NCBI GenBank assembly: GCA_020634115.1
Contig: JACKCH010000027.1
Span: 1-37,046, forward strand
DNA length: 37,046 nucleotides
From: Anaerolineaceae bacterium
GTDB lineage: Bacteria > Chloroflexota > Anaerolineae > Aggregatilineales > Phototrophicaceae
Reading direction: 5' to 3'
Positions 23,823 to 31,147 of the stretch are shown in pieces (the stretch's first letter is position 1; each line of letters opens with the position of its first letter). The position numbers and the translations under genes were made by a program. Below the pieces are notes generated by a model. It was not told the origin of the DNA. It worked only from the letters and a program-made list of their open reading frames with translations, and searched no databases.

Positions 23823-23955
23823 ATTGGCGGCGGACAACGCTTACATTGTCCATGCAAGGTACCGGAATCACCTCATGAGAAGATCCCTCGTCAACAGGGC
23901 TGATAGAATCACGTTTTTAACACGCTCATCTTACACAGTTTTTGTGAGAAGAGCA

Positions 23956-26019
23956 TTAGCGTGCAGACCATTGGATATCTTCGATATGGGACGGCGCACT
24001 CAGCGCAACCTGTTCCCCACTGGTGAGATCATACAGGGTGAGCAGTTCTCCCGGATTCACCACCCCGGCCAGGAGCTGACCATTCCGCGAAAATACCGGA
24101 TGGGTGATAAACCCGGCATTCGCAACCGGTGTTTGTTCCCCGGTGGCGATGGCAATATCAAATACCCGCAGTGCCGATGGCCCCGGCACATTGTCCGAAG
24201 CCGCGATCCGCAGTCGCCCGGCGCTGGTTTCCCGCACGGCCCGCATGACCAGTGGGGCGGCCAACGCTCCGAATTGCACCGGGCGATCCAGCGCATCTGT
24301 CGCAATCACGAACAGGCCTGTCGTGGGCGGCGGGTCGCCAATCCCGATTCCATTTCCATAGGCCACCATGCGCCCGTCACTGAGCCAGAAGGCCGCGTCA
24401 TAACTCCCGGCACGCAGCCGTTCCCCGGTGTTCAGGTCAACCAGGACAAATGTGGTAGTTTCCGAACCGCTTTCGGTAACGAGCAGCGCATTGACATTAG
24501 GGGCGAACTGCGGGCTGTGGTAAAACGGCGGGGCATACACCGGTTGCTCGCCCTGCGGCCCGTTCGCAAGCAGGAGTTCCGGCTCGCCACCACCCACCGG
24601 GATGATGTAAATGCCCCCTTCCAGGTGTTCAGCATCGGTATCCAGTGTATAGGCCACGCGCCCACCGTCCGGGCTGAAGGTGAGGTCACGCACCTGCTGC
24701 GCTCCGATTTCTGCCAGAACAAGCGGCGGTTCAGCGGCATTGAGTGGTTGCAGGCGAATCTCCCCGGCGCTGGCATAAGCAATCCGGCGGCCATCCGGCG
24801 CAACGGCATACGCGGTCACATCGGCTTCCGCCCCAGTGACAGGAAGCGCCACACCGTCACTGCCCACACGCCACACCTGTACCAGATCATCGAGGCTGAT
24901 TGCGCGGAAGAAGCCACCTACTGCTTCCGGCAGCGAATCGGCACGCTCGACGGCGGGTGGCCCCCAGCTATAAGCTGCCACATCACTGATCGGCAGAGGA
25001 AGACCTTGCTGCGCGGTGGGTACAACCAGCAGCAGCACACCACCCCGCAGCGCGACCAGCAACTCCCCACCCGGCGCCCACTGTAAATCGCTGGTATCCA
25101 CGCTCACGTCGCTCAGGTTGCTCACCTGGGGCGAATTGGCGGCCAGCCCGATCAGCCGCCCGAATTCCGGCGCGGAGTCACTCCCTTTCTGGCGGCCAAA
25201 AACGACCAGATCACCGTTCGGACGTTCATAGGGCAGACGGTACGTCCAGGTATCATCCAGCAGCATCGACTGCCGGTTCGCGTCCGCCAGATTCATCCGC
25301 AGCAGGCCGCCGGTCTCCGGTGCAAAGACCAACTCGGAATCGCTCACCCAGGCCAGACCTACCGACGAGGGAATCGCGCTGGTCAGCGTCATGTTGCCGC
25401 TGTCCCGCCGGTAAATCCACCAGATATTCCCTTCCGCCTCCGCTGCCAGATAGCTCCCGCCGGGCGACCAGCTCAACTGGGTCAGCGGCCCCTGGGTAGT
25501 GGTGGCGAACACCGGCTGCGTCCCGGTGATGAAGGCTACTTTTGCCCCAAACAGGGTGGAATAAGCAATCGCGTCCCCGGCAGGCGACCAGACCAGCGTA
25601 TCGCCCACACCACGAACCGGTGGGACACTGGCGCTGCTGTCCAGTTCCATGCTACTTTCCGGTTGGTAGATGTTGCTGAGGGTGAGTACCTGCTCAGTGC
25701 GGTAGGCTAACCAGTTGCCATCCGGGGCGAGACCGAAATCCACCACAAAATCGGACTCCGGCGTCACGGTCGTGATCCCGGCACTCCCCAGGCCGTACTG
25801 CTGCACGCGCCCCTGGTTGGTCAACACATAGAGTTCGGATGGCAGGTTGAAACCGTCCTCCAACTGCGCCCAGGCCGGGGCAGCGGATACCACCATCAGC
25901 AAACACAGGATTAACGCTATTCCAGATAATAATGTGTTCCTGTGTAGGGACGAGGCCTGCCTCGTCCGCTGAACAGCGAATTTCTTGGAAAAGCCTGAAA
26001 GCGAAATACGGCGGCTCAT
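23956..26019 (-). CDS. Secreted TolB/WD40-like propeller protein with repeat-derived leader segment
   Basis: A 687-aa exported protein. The signal core is at about 29-51 (LLSGIALILCLLMVVSAAPAWAQ), preceded by an unusually long 28-residue basic n-region. The rest is a propeller-type protein with blades marked by APDGNWLAYRT, WSPAGDAIAYST, WSPGGSYLAAEA, APDGRRIAYAS, FSPDGGRVAYTLD and FSRNGQLLAGV. It probably binds rather than catalyses. ATG 26019 is well supported by CGAGGAG five bases upstream and there is no later ATG before the signal core. Residues 18-25 (RTRQASSL) are encoded by a copy of the dispersed palindrome (25944-25967), which seems to have inserted in frame. It is downstream of the 205-aa unknown gene in the same direction. 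Confidence 0.85.
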   Translation of the reverse strand: MSRRISLSGFSKKFAVQRTRQASSLHRNTLLSGIALILCLLMVVSAAPAWAQLEDGFNLPSELYVLTNQGRVQQYGLGSAGITTVTPESDFVVDFGLAPDGNWLAYRTEQVLTLSNIYQPESSMELDSSASVPPVRGVGDTLVWSPAGDAIAYSTLFGAKVAFITGTQPVFATTTQGPLTQLSWSPGGSYLAAEAEGNIWWIYRRDSGNMTLTSAIPSSVGLAWVSDSELVFAPETGGLLRMNLADANRQSMLLDDTWTYRLPYERPNGDLVVFGRQKGSDSAPEFGRLIGLAANSPQVSNLSDVSVDTSDLQWAPGGELLVALRGGVLLLVVPTAQQGLPLPISDVAAYSWGPPAVERADSLPEAVGGFFRAISLDDLVQVWRVGSDGVALPVTGAEADVTAYAVAPDGRRIAYASAGEIRLQPLNAAEPPLVLAEIGAQQVRDLTFSPDGGRVAYTLDTDAEHLEGGIYIIPVGGGEPELLLANGPQGEQPVYAPPFYHSPQFAPNVNALLVTESGSETTTFVLVDLNTGERLRAGSYDAAFWLSDGRMVAYGNGIGIGDPPPTTGLFVIATDALDRPVQFGALAAPLVMRAVRETSAGRLRIAASDNVPGPSALRVFDIAIATGEQTPVANAGFITHPVFSRNGQLLAGVVNPGELLTLYDLTSGEQVALSAPSHIEDIQWSAR
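25944..25967. repeat. Palindromic element inside the coding sequence of the propeller gene
   Basis: GTAGGG followed by the 9-bp stem GGACGAGGC-CT-GCCTCGTCC (25948-25956 with 25959-25967), the same core as the intergenic copies at 4681-4704 and 8047-8070. Here it is read in frame as part of the signal peptide n-region. Confidence 0.85.
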
Positions 26020-26109
26020 TCACGCTCCTCGGTGATTAGTCAGCTCCCGATATGTACCCCCAGTATACAACCAATGGCGTCCGCACAATTCGTTTTTCGG
26101 TTCGGAGTC

Positions 26110-26143
26110 GGTTGTCAGTGGGCAGTCGTCAGTATTTACTGAT
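26110..26143 (-). repeat. ACTGANN heptamer array H4
   Basis: TCAGTNN-type units on the plus strand (GGTTGTCAGTGGGCAGTC, then GTCAGTATTTACTGATG). The stop codon of the 205-aa gene (26129) and its last residues ISKY lie in this array. Confidence 0.7.
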
Positions 26144-26746
26144 GCGTGTGGCAAGCTTGCGTAGAAAACGTGCCAAACTCATGCGCATACGGGACTTCAC
26201 CCCTTTACCCCGGCGCTTATACCGGTCCTTGTGAAAGATGCGCTTAATCAAGTTCATTTCTTCGCTTGATAAATCCTGTATCTCGATGACCCGTAGCACG
26301 TCTGAACCATCCAGACCGAACGACACCCGGTCAGCGACAATACAGGACTCCAAGAAAACGTAATCTCCCAGCTTGATGACCGCTGTATCGCTACCCAATC
26401 TCAAGATCAATGGCCCAAATTCACTAAGATAATCCGGGGACTTTAAAGAATGCCACCAGGTCATATCGCACACCGGAATCCCTTGCCGCTGAGGAATCCC
26501 CCGACTTCGCAGGTTGCGATAATCAGGTTGTAGATCGTACACCTCCTCTACGATTACCAGCTTAATTTTTTCGACTCTGCCACTCTCTGGTTCCAAGCCA
26601 ATTTCAAGGAGATCTCTTGTAGAAGGGCCCGTGCGCCAGTAAATAGGAATCACATATAATCCGAACCATCGGAGATAGATAATAAAGCTCTCAAGATCAA
26701 CCTCTTCTTGCTCGTAGGGCGCGACCCCGGTTACAACCAGCGGCAT
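26129..26746 (-). CDS. Hypothetical 205-aa soluble protein
   Basis: I do not recognise this protein. It has no signal peptide or clear membrane helix. The N-terminal part is acidic with aromatic strands (ESFIIYLRWFGLYVIPIYW), the middle is beta-rich (EKIKLVIVEEVYDL, GPLILRLGSDTAVIKLGDYVFLES), and the end is very basic (FHKDRYKRRGKGVKSRMRMSLARFLRKLATRISKY), as in nucleic-acid- or membrane-surface-binding tails. Its GC content is somewhat lower than its neighbours. ATG 26746 follows AGAGGG. It is enclosed by ACTGANN repeat arrays (26110-26143 and 26761-26787), which suggests arrival as a cassette. It is not co-directional-close to other genes (110 bp to the next). Confidence 0.65.
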   Translation of the reverse strand: MPLVVTGVAPYEQEEVDLESFIIYLRWFGLYVIPIYWRTGPSTRDLLEIGLEPESGRVEKIKLVIVEEVYDLQPDYRNLRSRGIPQRQGIPVCDMTWWHSLKSPDYLSEFGPLILRLGSDTAVIKLGDYVFLESCIVADRVSFGLDGSDVLRVIEIQDLSSEEMNLIKRIFHKDRYKRRGKGVKSRMRMSLARFLRKLATRISKY

Positions 26747-26760
26747 CGGCGCATTCCCTC

Positions 26761-26787
26761 TTTTCAGTGGTCAGGTTTCAGTGTATC
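26761..26787 (-). repeat. ACTGANN heptamer array H5
   Basis: Short degenerate array (TTTTCAGTGGTCAGG, TTTCAGTG) just upstream of the 205-aa gene start, oriented like H4. It marks the beginning of a 470-bp stretch (26747-27216) without a convincing gene. Confidence 0.55.
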
Positions 26788-26833
26788 GCTGTGCGCCCGC
26801 CATGAAAACAAACCAAAACCCAACGCTATTTTT

Positions 26834-26857
26834 GAACAAATGTTCGAACAAATCTTC
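26834..26857. promoter_or_regulatory. Tandem LexA-box-like sites
   Basis: GAACAAATGTTC (26834-26845) is a perfect GAAC-N4-GTTC palindrome, the form of SOS box bound by LexA in Gram-positive-type bacteria. It is directly followed by a near copy, GAACAAATCTTC (26846-26857), with one change in the second arm. A TGCTATGCT extended -10 candidate for plus-strand transcription lies 21-29 bp further on, but no SOS gene follows. The minus-strand 205-aa gene starts 88 bp away on the other side. Confidence 0.45.
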
Positions 26858-26877
26858 CCAGTCGGCGACCCGTTTTG

Positions 26878-26886
26878 TGCTATGCT
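26878..26886 (+). promoter_or_regulatory. Extended -10 candidate facing a gene-free region
   Basis: TGCTATGCT follows the LexA-like sites by 20 bp. A transcript from here would run plus-ward into 26895-27216, where I see no coding gene, only repeats. It may be a remnant or drive a small RNA. Confidence 0.25.
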
Positions 26887-26951
26887 GGCGCTAACAAACA
26901 ACCATACCCAGCACCCACGGACGACTGATCGCTGATGATGGACATCCGCTT

Positions 26952-26996
26952 TTTACTGAACACTGAAAACTGTAGACTGAAAACTGACGGCTAACC
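26952..26996 (+). repeat. ACTGANN heptamer array H6
   Basis: Units ACTGAAC, ACTGAAA, ACTGTAG, ACTGAAA, ACTGACG, GCTAACC on the plus strand, in opposite orientation to H4/H5. It separates the LexA-like region from a segment rich in GCGGCAA repeats. Confidence 0.8.
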
Positions 26997-27003
26997 ATCC
27001 ACC

Positions 27004-27113
27004 TTGCCGCAATCGCGGCAATTGCAGCGAAAATCTGAATTGCGGCAAAAACACCCGGTTTTTCCCCTTATCGGCCTGACCTGAACCGCCTTTCCAGCGG
27101 CAATCTGCGGCAA
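27004..27113. repeat. Cluster of GCGGCAA repeats
   Basis: One inverted copy TTGCCGC (27004-27010) and direct GCGGCAA copies at 27015-27021, 27042-27048, 27097-27103 and 27107-27113. The first two form a 7-bp hairpin. The cluster lies between heptamer arrays H6 and H7. A minus-strand open frame across it does not look like a protein. Confidence 0.5.
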
Positions 27114-27180
27114 AACCGCCTGCCCGTGCAACAAAATACCGCACACCTACCTCGCGCATCTCCGATTCAATCATGACCGG

Positions 27181-27214
27181 ACAACTGATAACCGATAACT
27201 GACGGCTGAAAACT
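27181..27214 (+). repeat. ACTGANN heptamer array H7
   Basis: ACAACTGATAACCGATAACT followed by GACGGCTGAAAACT. It directly abuts the stop of the GNAT gene at 27217, in the same orientation as H6. Confidence 0.75.
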
Positions 27215-27216
27215 CC

Positions 27217-27966
27217 TTACCGCCGTTTCACCCGATACCAGTAACGGTAGACCTCGCGGAAGCCGACGCGCTCATACAGGCGCAATGCCGGAGCATTGTT
27301 CAACATCACCTGGAGATAACCCGTATGCGCCCCCGCCGCCCGCCCCCAGTCGAGCAAGTACAACACCAACTGTTCCCCCAGACCACGCCCTCGCAGTTCC
27401 GGCGCAACCACAATATCGAACAGGCCGACATAGCCCCCATCGGCCACCGCCAGCCCCACCGCCGCCACCCTTTCGCCATCCAACAGCATGGCATAAGCGG
27501 TGCGTGGCGCGATGTGATCCAGCAGGCGAGTCATGGTGGCGTGATGTTGTTCTGGCACACTGTTCATCCAGCAGAAAGCATCCAGCCAGGCATCGGTATA
27601 CTGCAGGGATAAACGGGCGTTCGTCCCGGTAGGTGGATCGAGCGTATCCAGCGCCATCGTCTGTACGCTGGTCGGGGCGTCCAGTTTATAACCCAGACTA
27701 TCCAGTGTCGCGTCCAGGTCATCAGGGCAAACCTGCGGGGTGAGCTTGAACACGGTGTTCAGGCCGCGTTCACTGTAAATCGCCTCGCACGTCTGGATTT
27801 TTGAGTGGATGTCCAGCGACGAGAGATAGAGGGGATTCACGGAATTAGCACGGCGAGTATAGCCGTCCGCAAAACGTACTACCCAACCGTCATAATACCG
27901 CGTTTTCAGGGACGGCCAGGCATTGAGGGTGATTTCTTCCAAAGTCCGAACGGTGTAGTCAGGCAT
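27217..27966 (-). CDS. GNAT-family N-acetyltransferase
   Basis: A 249-aa acetyl-CoA-dependent acyltransferase. The C-terminal half carries the GNAT core: GGYVGLFDIVVAPELRGRGLGEQLVLYLLDWG, with the pyrophosphate-binding RGRGLG loop at 192-197, then GYLQVMLNNAPALRLYERVGFREVYRYWYRVK. The N-terminal half (EITLNAWPSLKTRYYDGWVVRFADGYTRRANSVNPLY) is a second, divergent GNAT-like region that defines a subgroup of unknown substrate. ATG 27966 is 11 bases after the kinase stop, with AAGG overlapping the end of the kinase gene, so the two are co-translated from one mRNA. Targets could be small molecules or proteins; the sequence does not say. Confidence 0.92.
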   Translation of the reverse strand: MPDYTVRTLEEITLNAWPSLKTRYYDGWVVRFADGYTRRANSVNPLYLSSLDIHSKIQTCEAIYSERGLNTVFKLTPQVCPDDLDATLDSLGYKLDAPTSVQTMALDTLDPPTGTNARLSLQYTDAWLDAFCWMNSVPEQHHATMTRLLDHIAPRTAYAMLLDGERVAAVGLAVADGGYVGLFDIVVAPELRGRGLGEQLVLYLLDWGRAAGAHTGYLQVMLNNAPALRLYERVGFREVYRYWYRVKRR

Positions 27967-27977
27967 GAAACGACCTT

Positions 27978-29336
27978 CTATTCCGGCGGGCCGGTGAAGC
28001 CGAAGTCAATATACGGGTCGCCGCTGTCGGGCAGTGTACCGCTTTCCAGCACGATAATCGTGTCGCAGGCCTTCGTCAGCCGCTGAATACGTTCTTCCAG
28101 GGGCAGCGGTGGCATCCGGGCGAAAATCGCGCTGAACACATGGCTGTTATCCTCATACAGATTGCTGAATTTCAACCGCGCCCGCTTGAGGACCTTTTCC
28201 ACCTCACTCCGGCTGACATCAATAAACAGCGTGTAGGCTTCAATCGTGGTGGGGTCATTCGGCATGAACGACTCTTGCGGGACAGTGGCGGCGGCCTCCT
28301 GGATATAGCGCCGTAAATCCTGGGCGGCGTTCTGGTAGGCGTTGGCAAGGCCGCGCTGAAAATAGGCCTGGTGGGTACTGGTTGCGTTGAGCTGCGCCGC
28401 TTTCAGCCCGGCTTCATACGCCAGGTGTTCCCACTTCGCGGAAAGTTCCAGAATCCCTTCATCCTCAAATGCCGTGATGTCCAGCGTGCGGGTACGCCCA
28501 GCAGGGACAGCACCTTCCAGCAATGCCTCGATTTCGACCCCCACCTGGCGGGCGCTGGCGATGCGCTGGTCACGGTTCTTTTCCAGCATCTGGCGGATCA
28601 ACCGCATGAGGGCTTCCGGCACGTCCGAACGGTACTGGCGCAGGTCGCGCAATGGCTCCATGAGAATTGAGGTAATCACCGCCGCCGGATTCGTGCCGTC
28701 AAAAGGCCGCTGCCCGGCCAGCATTTCATAGAGCAGCACGCCAAACGCCCAAATATCCGCTCGTGCATCCAGGTCATGCCCCCGGCAGGCCTCCGGGCTG
28801 AGGTACGACCCGGTTCCGACCACGTAGCCTGATTGGGTCAGTTGTGTTCGGTCTTTGATGCGGGCGACGCCGAAGTCGGTCAGGCGGGGCGTGTTATTGG
28901 CCGTGAGCAGTACATTATCCGGCTTAATGTCCCGGTGGATGATGCCCAGCCGGTGGGCGCGAGTCAGGGCGTCCGCGATGTCCAACCCAAACTCCAATAC
29001 TTGTTGAAGCGGCAGTCGCCCTTCCCGTTCGAGCAGTTTCGCCAGCGACCCGCCCGGCGCGTATTCCATGATAATGCAGTAGTTCGCGCCATCTTTGGCC
29101 GTCCCTAACAGCTTGATGATGTTGGGGTGGTCGAGGCGGCGCAGTGCCTCAACTTCACGGCGGAAACGCTCAATCGCCTCTTTACCACTGCGGACGAGGA
29201 TCTCATGCAACAACAACTTCACCGCGACGACCTGGCCGGTGCGGGTGTCTATCGCCCGGTAGACCGTCCCCATTCCCCCCTGGCCGATGCGCTCCGCCAA
29301 CTGGTAGCGGTTGTGAATCAGAATTGGCTCGTTCAC
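27978..29336 (-). CDS. Cytoplasmic Hanks-type Ser/Thr protein kinase
   Basis: A 452-aa protein kinase with all catalytic elements: glycine loop IGQGGMGTVYRA (18-29), Lys40 in VAVKLL, catalytic loop HRDIKPDN (134-141, Asp136), DFG (154-156), and GTGSYLSPE in the activation segment. The kinase domain ends near residue 275. The C-terminal 175 residues are helical (AAQLNATSTHQAYFQRGLANAYQNAAQDLRRYI, KVLKRARLKF) with no PASTA repeats and no membrane helix, so it is a soluble kinase with a private regulatory or substrate domain. The start is GTG 29336 after GAGGA; the overlapping ATG two bases upstream is out of frame and stops at once. It is followed by the GNAT gene in the same transcript. Confidence 0.94.
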   Translation of the reverse strand: MNEPILIHNRYQLAERIGQGGMGTVYRAIDTRTGQVVAVKLLLHEILVRSGKEAIERFRREVEALRRLDHPNIIKLLGTAKDGANYCIIMEYAPGGSLAKLLEREGRLPLQQVLEFGLDIADALTRAHRLGIIHRDIKPDNVLLTANNTPRLTDFGVARIKDRTQLTQSGYVVGTGSYLSPEACRGHDLDARADIWAFGVLLYEMLAGQRPFDGTNPAAVITSILMEPLRDLRQYRSDVPEALMRLIRQMLEKNRDQRIASARQVGVEIEALLEGAVPAGRTRTLDITAFEDEGILELSAKWEHLAYEAGLKAAQLNATSTHQAYFQRGLANAYQNAAQDLRRYIQEAAATVPQESFMPNDPTTIEAYTLFIDVSRSEVEKVLKRARLKFSNLYEDNSHVFSAIFARMPPLPLEERIQRLTKACDTIIVLESGTLPDSGDPYIDFGFTGPPE

Positions 29337-29539
29337 ATCTGTCCTCGGTGACTGCGTTCTCGTGTTCCCATTATCATACCGCTGAATCGCCGGATATGCG
29401 CGGGATTTACGCTCGCGACTCAGATGATGCGGTGTACTCGATAGCTATAGAGCGTGCTTGGGTGCCGGGCGTGGAGTTTTGCCGTTTGCACCAGGGTTGC
29501 AGGGTCAATTTATCCGGTTACGGATTCAATACGAGGTAT

Positions 29540-29566
29540 GTAGGGGCGCACGCGGTACGCCCCTAC
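29540..29566. repeat. Palindromic element GTAGGGGCG/CGCCCCTAC
   Basis: GTAGGGGCG (29540-29548) and CGCCCCTAC (29558-29566) form a 9-bp perfect inverted repeat with a 9-nt GC-rich loop, 20 bp past the stop of the 457-aa secreted protein gene. It is the best-preserved simple member of the family. The rest of the 250-bp gap upstream of the kinase holds no gene. Confidence 0.85.
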
Positions 29567-29586
29567 GAAAAATGAACATGCCCGCC

Positions 29587-30960
29587 TTATTTGCTCAGGT
29601 CGGTCACCACAATGTCATCGATGTAGAATTGCGCGCCACCCGGTGCGATGAAGAAGATCGTCCCCTGGGAAAGCTGGCGACTGGAAATCCAACTGCTCAG
29701 GCTGCCACCCAGGTAAAGTTCGATGCGTGTGCCTTCCGCCCGCACCTTCACGTCGTACCACTGCCCGGCGATCAACCCGGCGCGGGCATCCGACAGCAGG
29801 TTAAACGTCCCTGGCAGCAGCAGGTACGCCAACCCAACCCGGCCTGCGGTGGTACTCATATAAGCCGCATACGCGCCCTCGTCACTGTAACGAATCCCCA
29901 TAATCGCGGCGATGTCGGCGTTCTGGGTGAACTTCAGCCGCATACTGACTTCGTAATCCGTCCAATCGTCACCGATCAGCAGGCTGGCCGCTTCGCCCCC
30001 GCTGAACCGCAGGACATGGCTACCATCATTGCTGACAATCTGCGGATCGCCAAACTCCGCAAACCACAGCAAGGTACTGCCGTCCTCAAAATCGTCTGAA
30101 AATAGAATATTATCGCCATTCTTGGCCGTGTTCAGATCACGAGTTGTCGTTGTGGTTGTGGTCTCCTTCCCGGCATCCGGTCCCGGCAGCAGATCACAGT
30201 CTCCATCTTCCTCCACCACATCGGAACGCACCCATGCGCCACTATCGGCCAGTCGCCACCAGACAAAGCCATCAGCGCCCGTTTCCTGGGCATCAGCGCG
30301 AACCGGTTGGTTCGGTGATAAGGTACCTTGCTGGTCGTTGTTTGTGCCTGGCCCGCTGCGCATATTCACCGCCCGCCCGGAGCTAATCATGCAAACAATC
30401 TCCGGTTGGAACGTTTCAACAATCGCCAGAATCTCCGGCTCAAAATCCTTCATCGTCCCGGTAGCGGCAACGGCCATCACATAAGCTGTGTCGGACTCGC
30501 CAAATGGAATAGCCAGCAGCAACACATCGCCAATCTCGGCTTCACCGGTTGCGCTCAATGCGGTACGGTCTCCGATTTCAATTTCCGTATCCTCCTCATT
30601 GCTAACCGTCACGCCATTGCCCAGCGTGGTCAGCACGTCCTGGGGAGTCACCCCGGCCTCAATATCCATCTCTGCCGCTACTGCTGGCGAGACGAAGACC
30701 ATCAGCAGCAGTCCTTCGGGCATGGTATCCCCTTCATTCTCAAGTAGCGACGAGTCATTGAAGAGCGCTATCGCGTTCCCCGCCACTTCCTGATTCGTGA
30801 TCCACCCCTCCGGGTACTGAAACGAAAACGTGCCGTCCGGGGCGGTGTAGGTTTCTGTAAGTTCCGGCACATCCTGAGCGAAGGCAACCAGCGGCAGCGC
30901 TCCCAATACAGCCAGCAGAACTCCCGTTAAAATGAACAGTCGTACGGTTGAGCGATTCAA
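29587..30960 (-). CDS. Secreted PsbP-like / SH3b / laminin-G-like protein
   Basis: A 457-aa exported protein with three modules. After the signal peptide (1-28, ALPLVAFAQD) comes a PsbP/Mog1-like region (about 36-185: TYTAPDGTFSFQYPEGWITNQ..ALFND). It is followed by an SH3b module (about 188-255: GRAVNMRSGPGTNNDQQGTL, GFVWWRLADSGAWVRSDVV), a Thr-rich linker, and a concanavalin-like jelly roll (about 282-457: LFSDDFED, DYEVSMRLKF, GQWYDVKVRAEGTRIELYLGG, FYIDDIVVTD). The last module is typical of carbohydrate-binding or DUF1080-like domains. I chose TTG 30960 because AAAGGGGG lies five bases upstream; the longer frame from 30978 begins upstream of this ribosome site. Confidence 0.82.
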   Translation of the reverse strand: MNRSTVRLFILTGVLLAVLGALPLVAFAQDVPELTETYTAPDGTFSFQYPEGWITNQEVAGNAIALFNDSSLLENEGDTMPEGLLLMVFVSPAVAAEMDIEAGVTPQDVLTTLGNGVTVSNEEDTEIEIGDRTALSATGEAEIGDVLLLAIPFGESDTAYVMAVAATGTMKDFEPEILAIVETFQPEIVCMISSGRAVNMRSGPGTNNDQQGTLSPNQPVRADAQETGADGFVWWRLADSGAWVRSDVVEEDGDCDLLPGPDAGKETTTTTTTRDLNTAKNGDNILFSDDFEDGSTLLWFAEFGDPQIVSNDGSHVLRFSGGEAASLLIGDDWTDYEVSMRLKFTQNADIAAIMGIRYSDEGAYAAYMSTTAGRVGLAYLLLPGTFNLLSDARAGLIAGQWYDVKVRAEGTRIELYLGGSLSSWISSRQLSQGTIFFIAPGGAQFYIDDIVVTDLSK

Positions 30961-31109
30961 AACAACCCCCTTTATCAATAATTGGTACTCCTATTTTAAA
31001 GTCGAAATGCACCGTGAAACGTTTAAGATCATGTAAAAAGCGTACAAAATCATTTGTGAATGGGCGCTGTTTCCGGGCGGGTAGCGCAACGAATCGCCCT
31101 GGATGTGCG

Positions 31110-31115
31110 TATAAT
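31110..31115 (+). promoter_or_regulatory. -10 element candidate for the three-paralogue operon
   Basis: A perfect TATAAT lies 32 bp upstream of the ATG at 31148; the -35 region is poor. A position in the 170-bp divergent space between the secreted protein gene and the operon fits a start point. Confidence 0.4.
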
Positions 31116-31147
31116 TGAGAGAAACAGTGTTTATCAGGAGGGGCCTT

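Noticed and set aside
23824..25086. 420-codon plus-strand open frame
   Set aside because: Antisense to the propeller gene; Arg/His-rich composition typical of the shadow of a high-GC gene.
26953..27174. 73-codon minus-strand open frame in the repeat-rich gap
   Set aside because: Its translation is made of repeat-derived segments (GCGGCAA cluster and the heptamer array giving FQSTVFSVQ); no ribosome site and no protein-like pattern.
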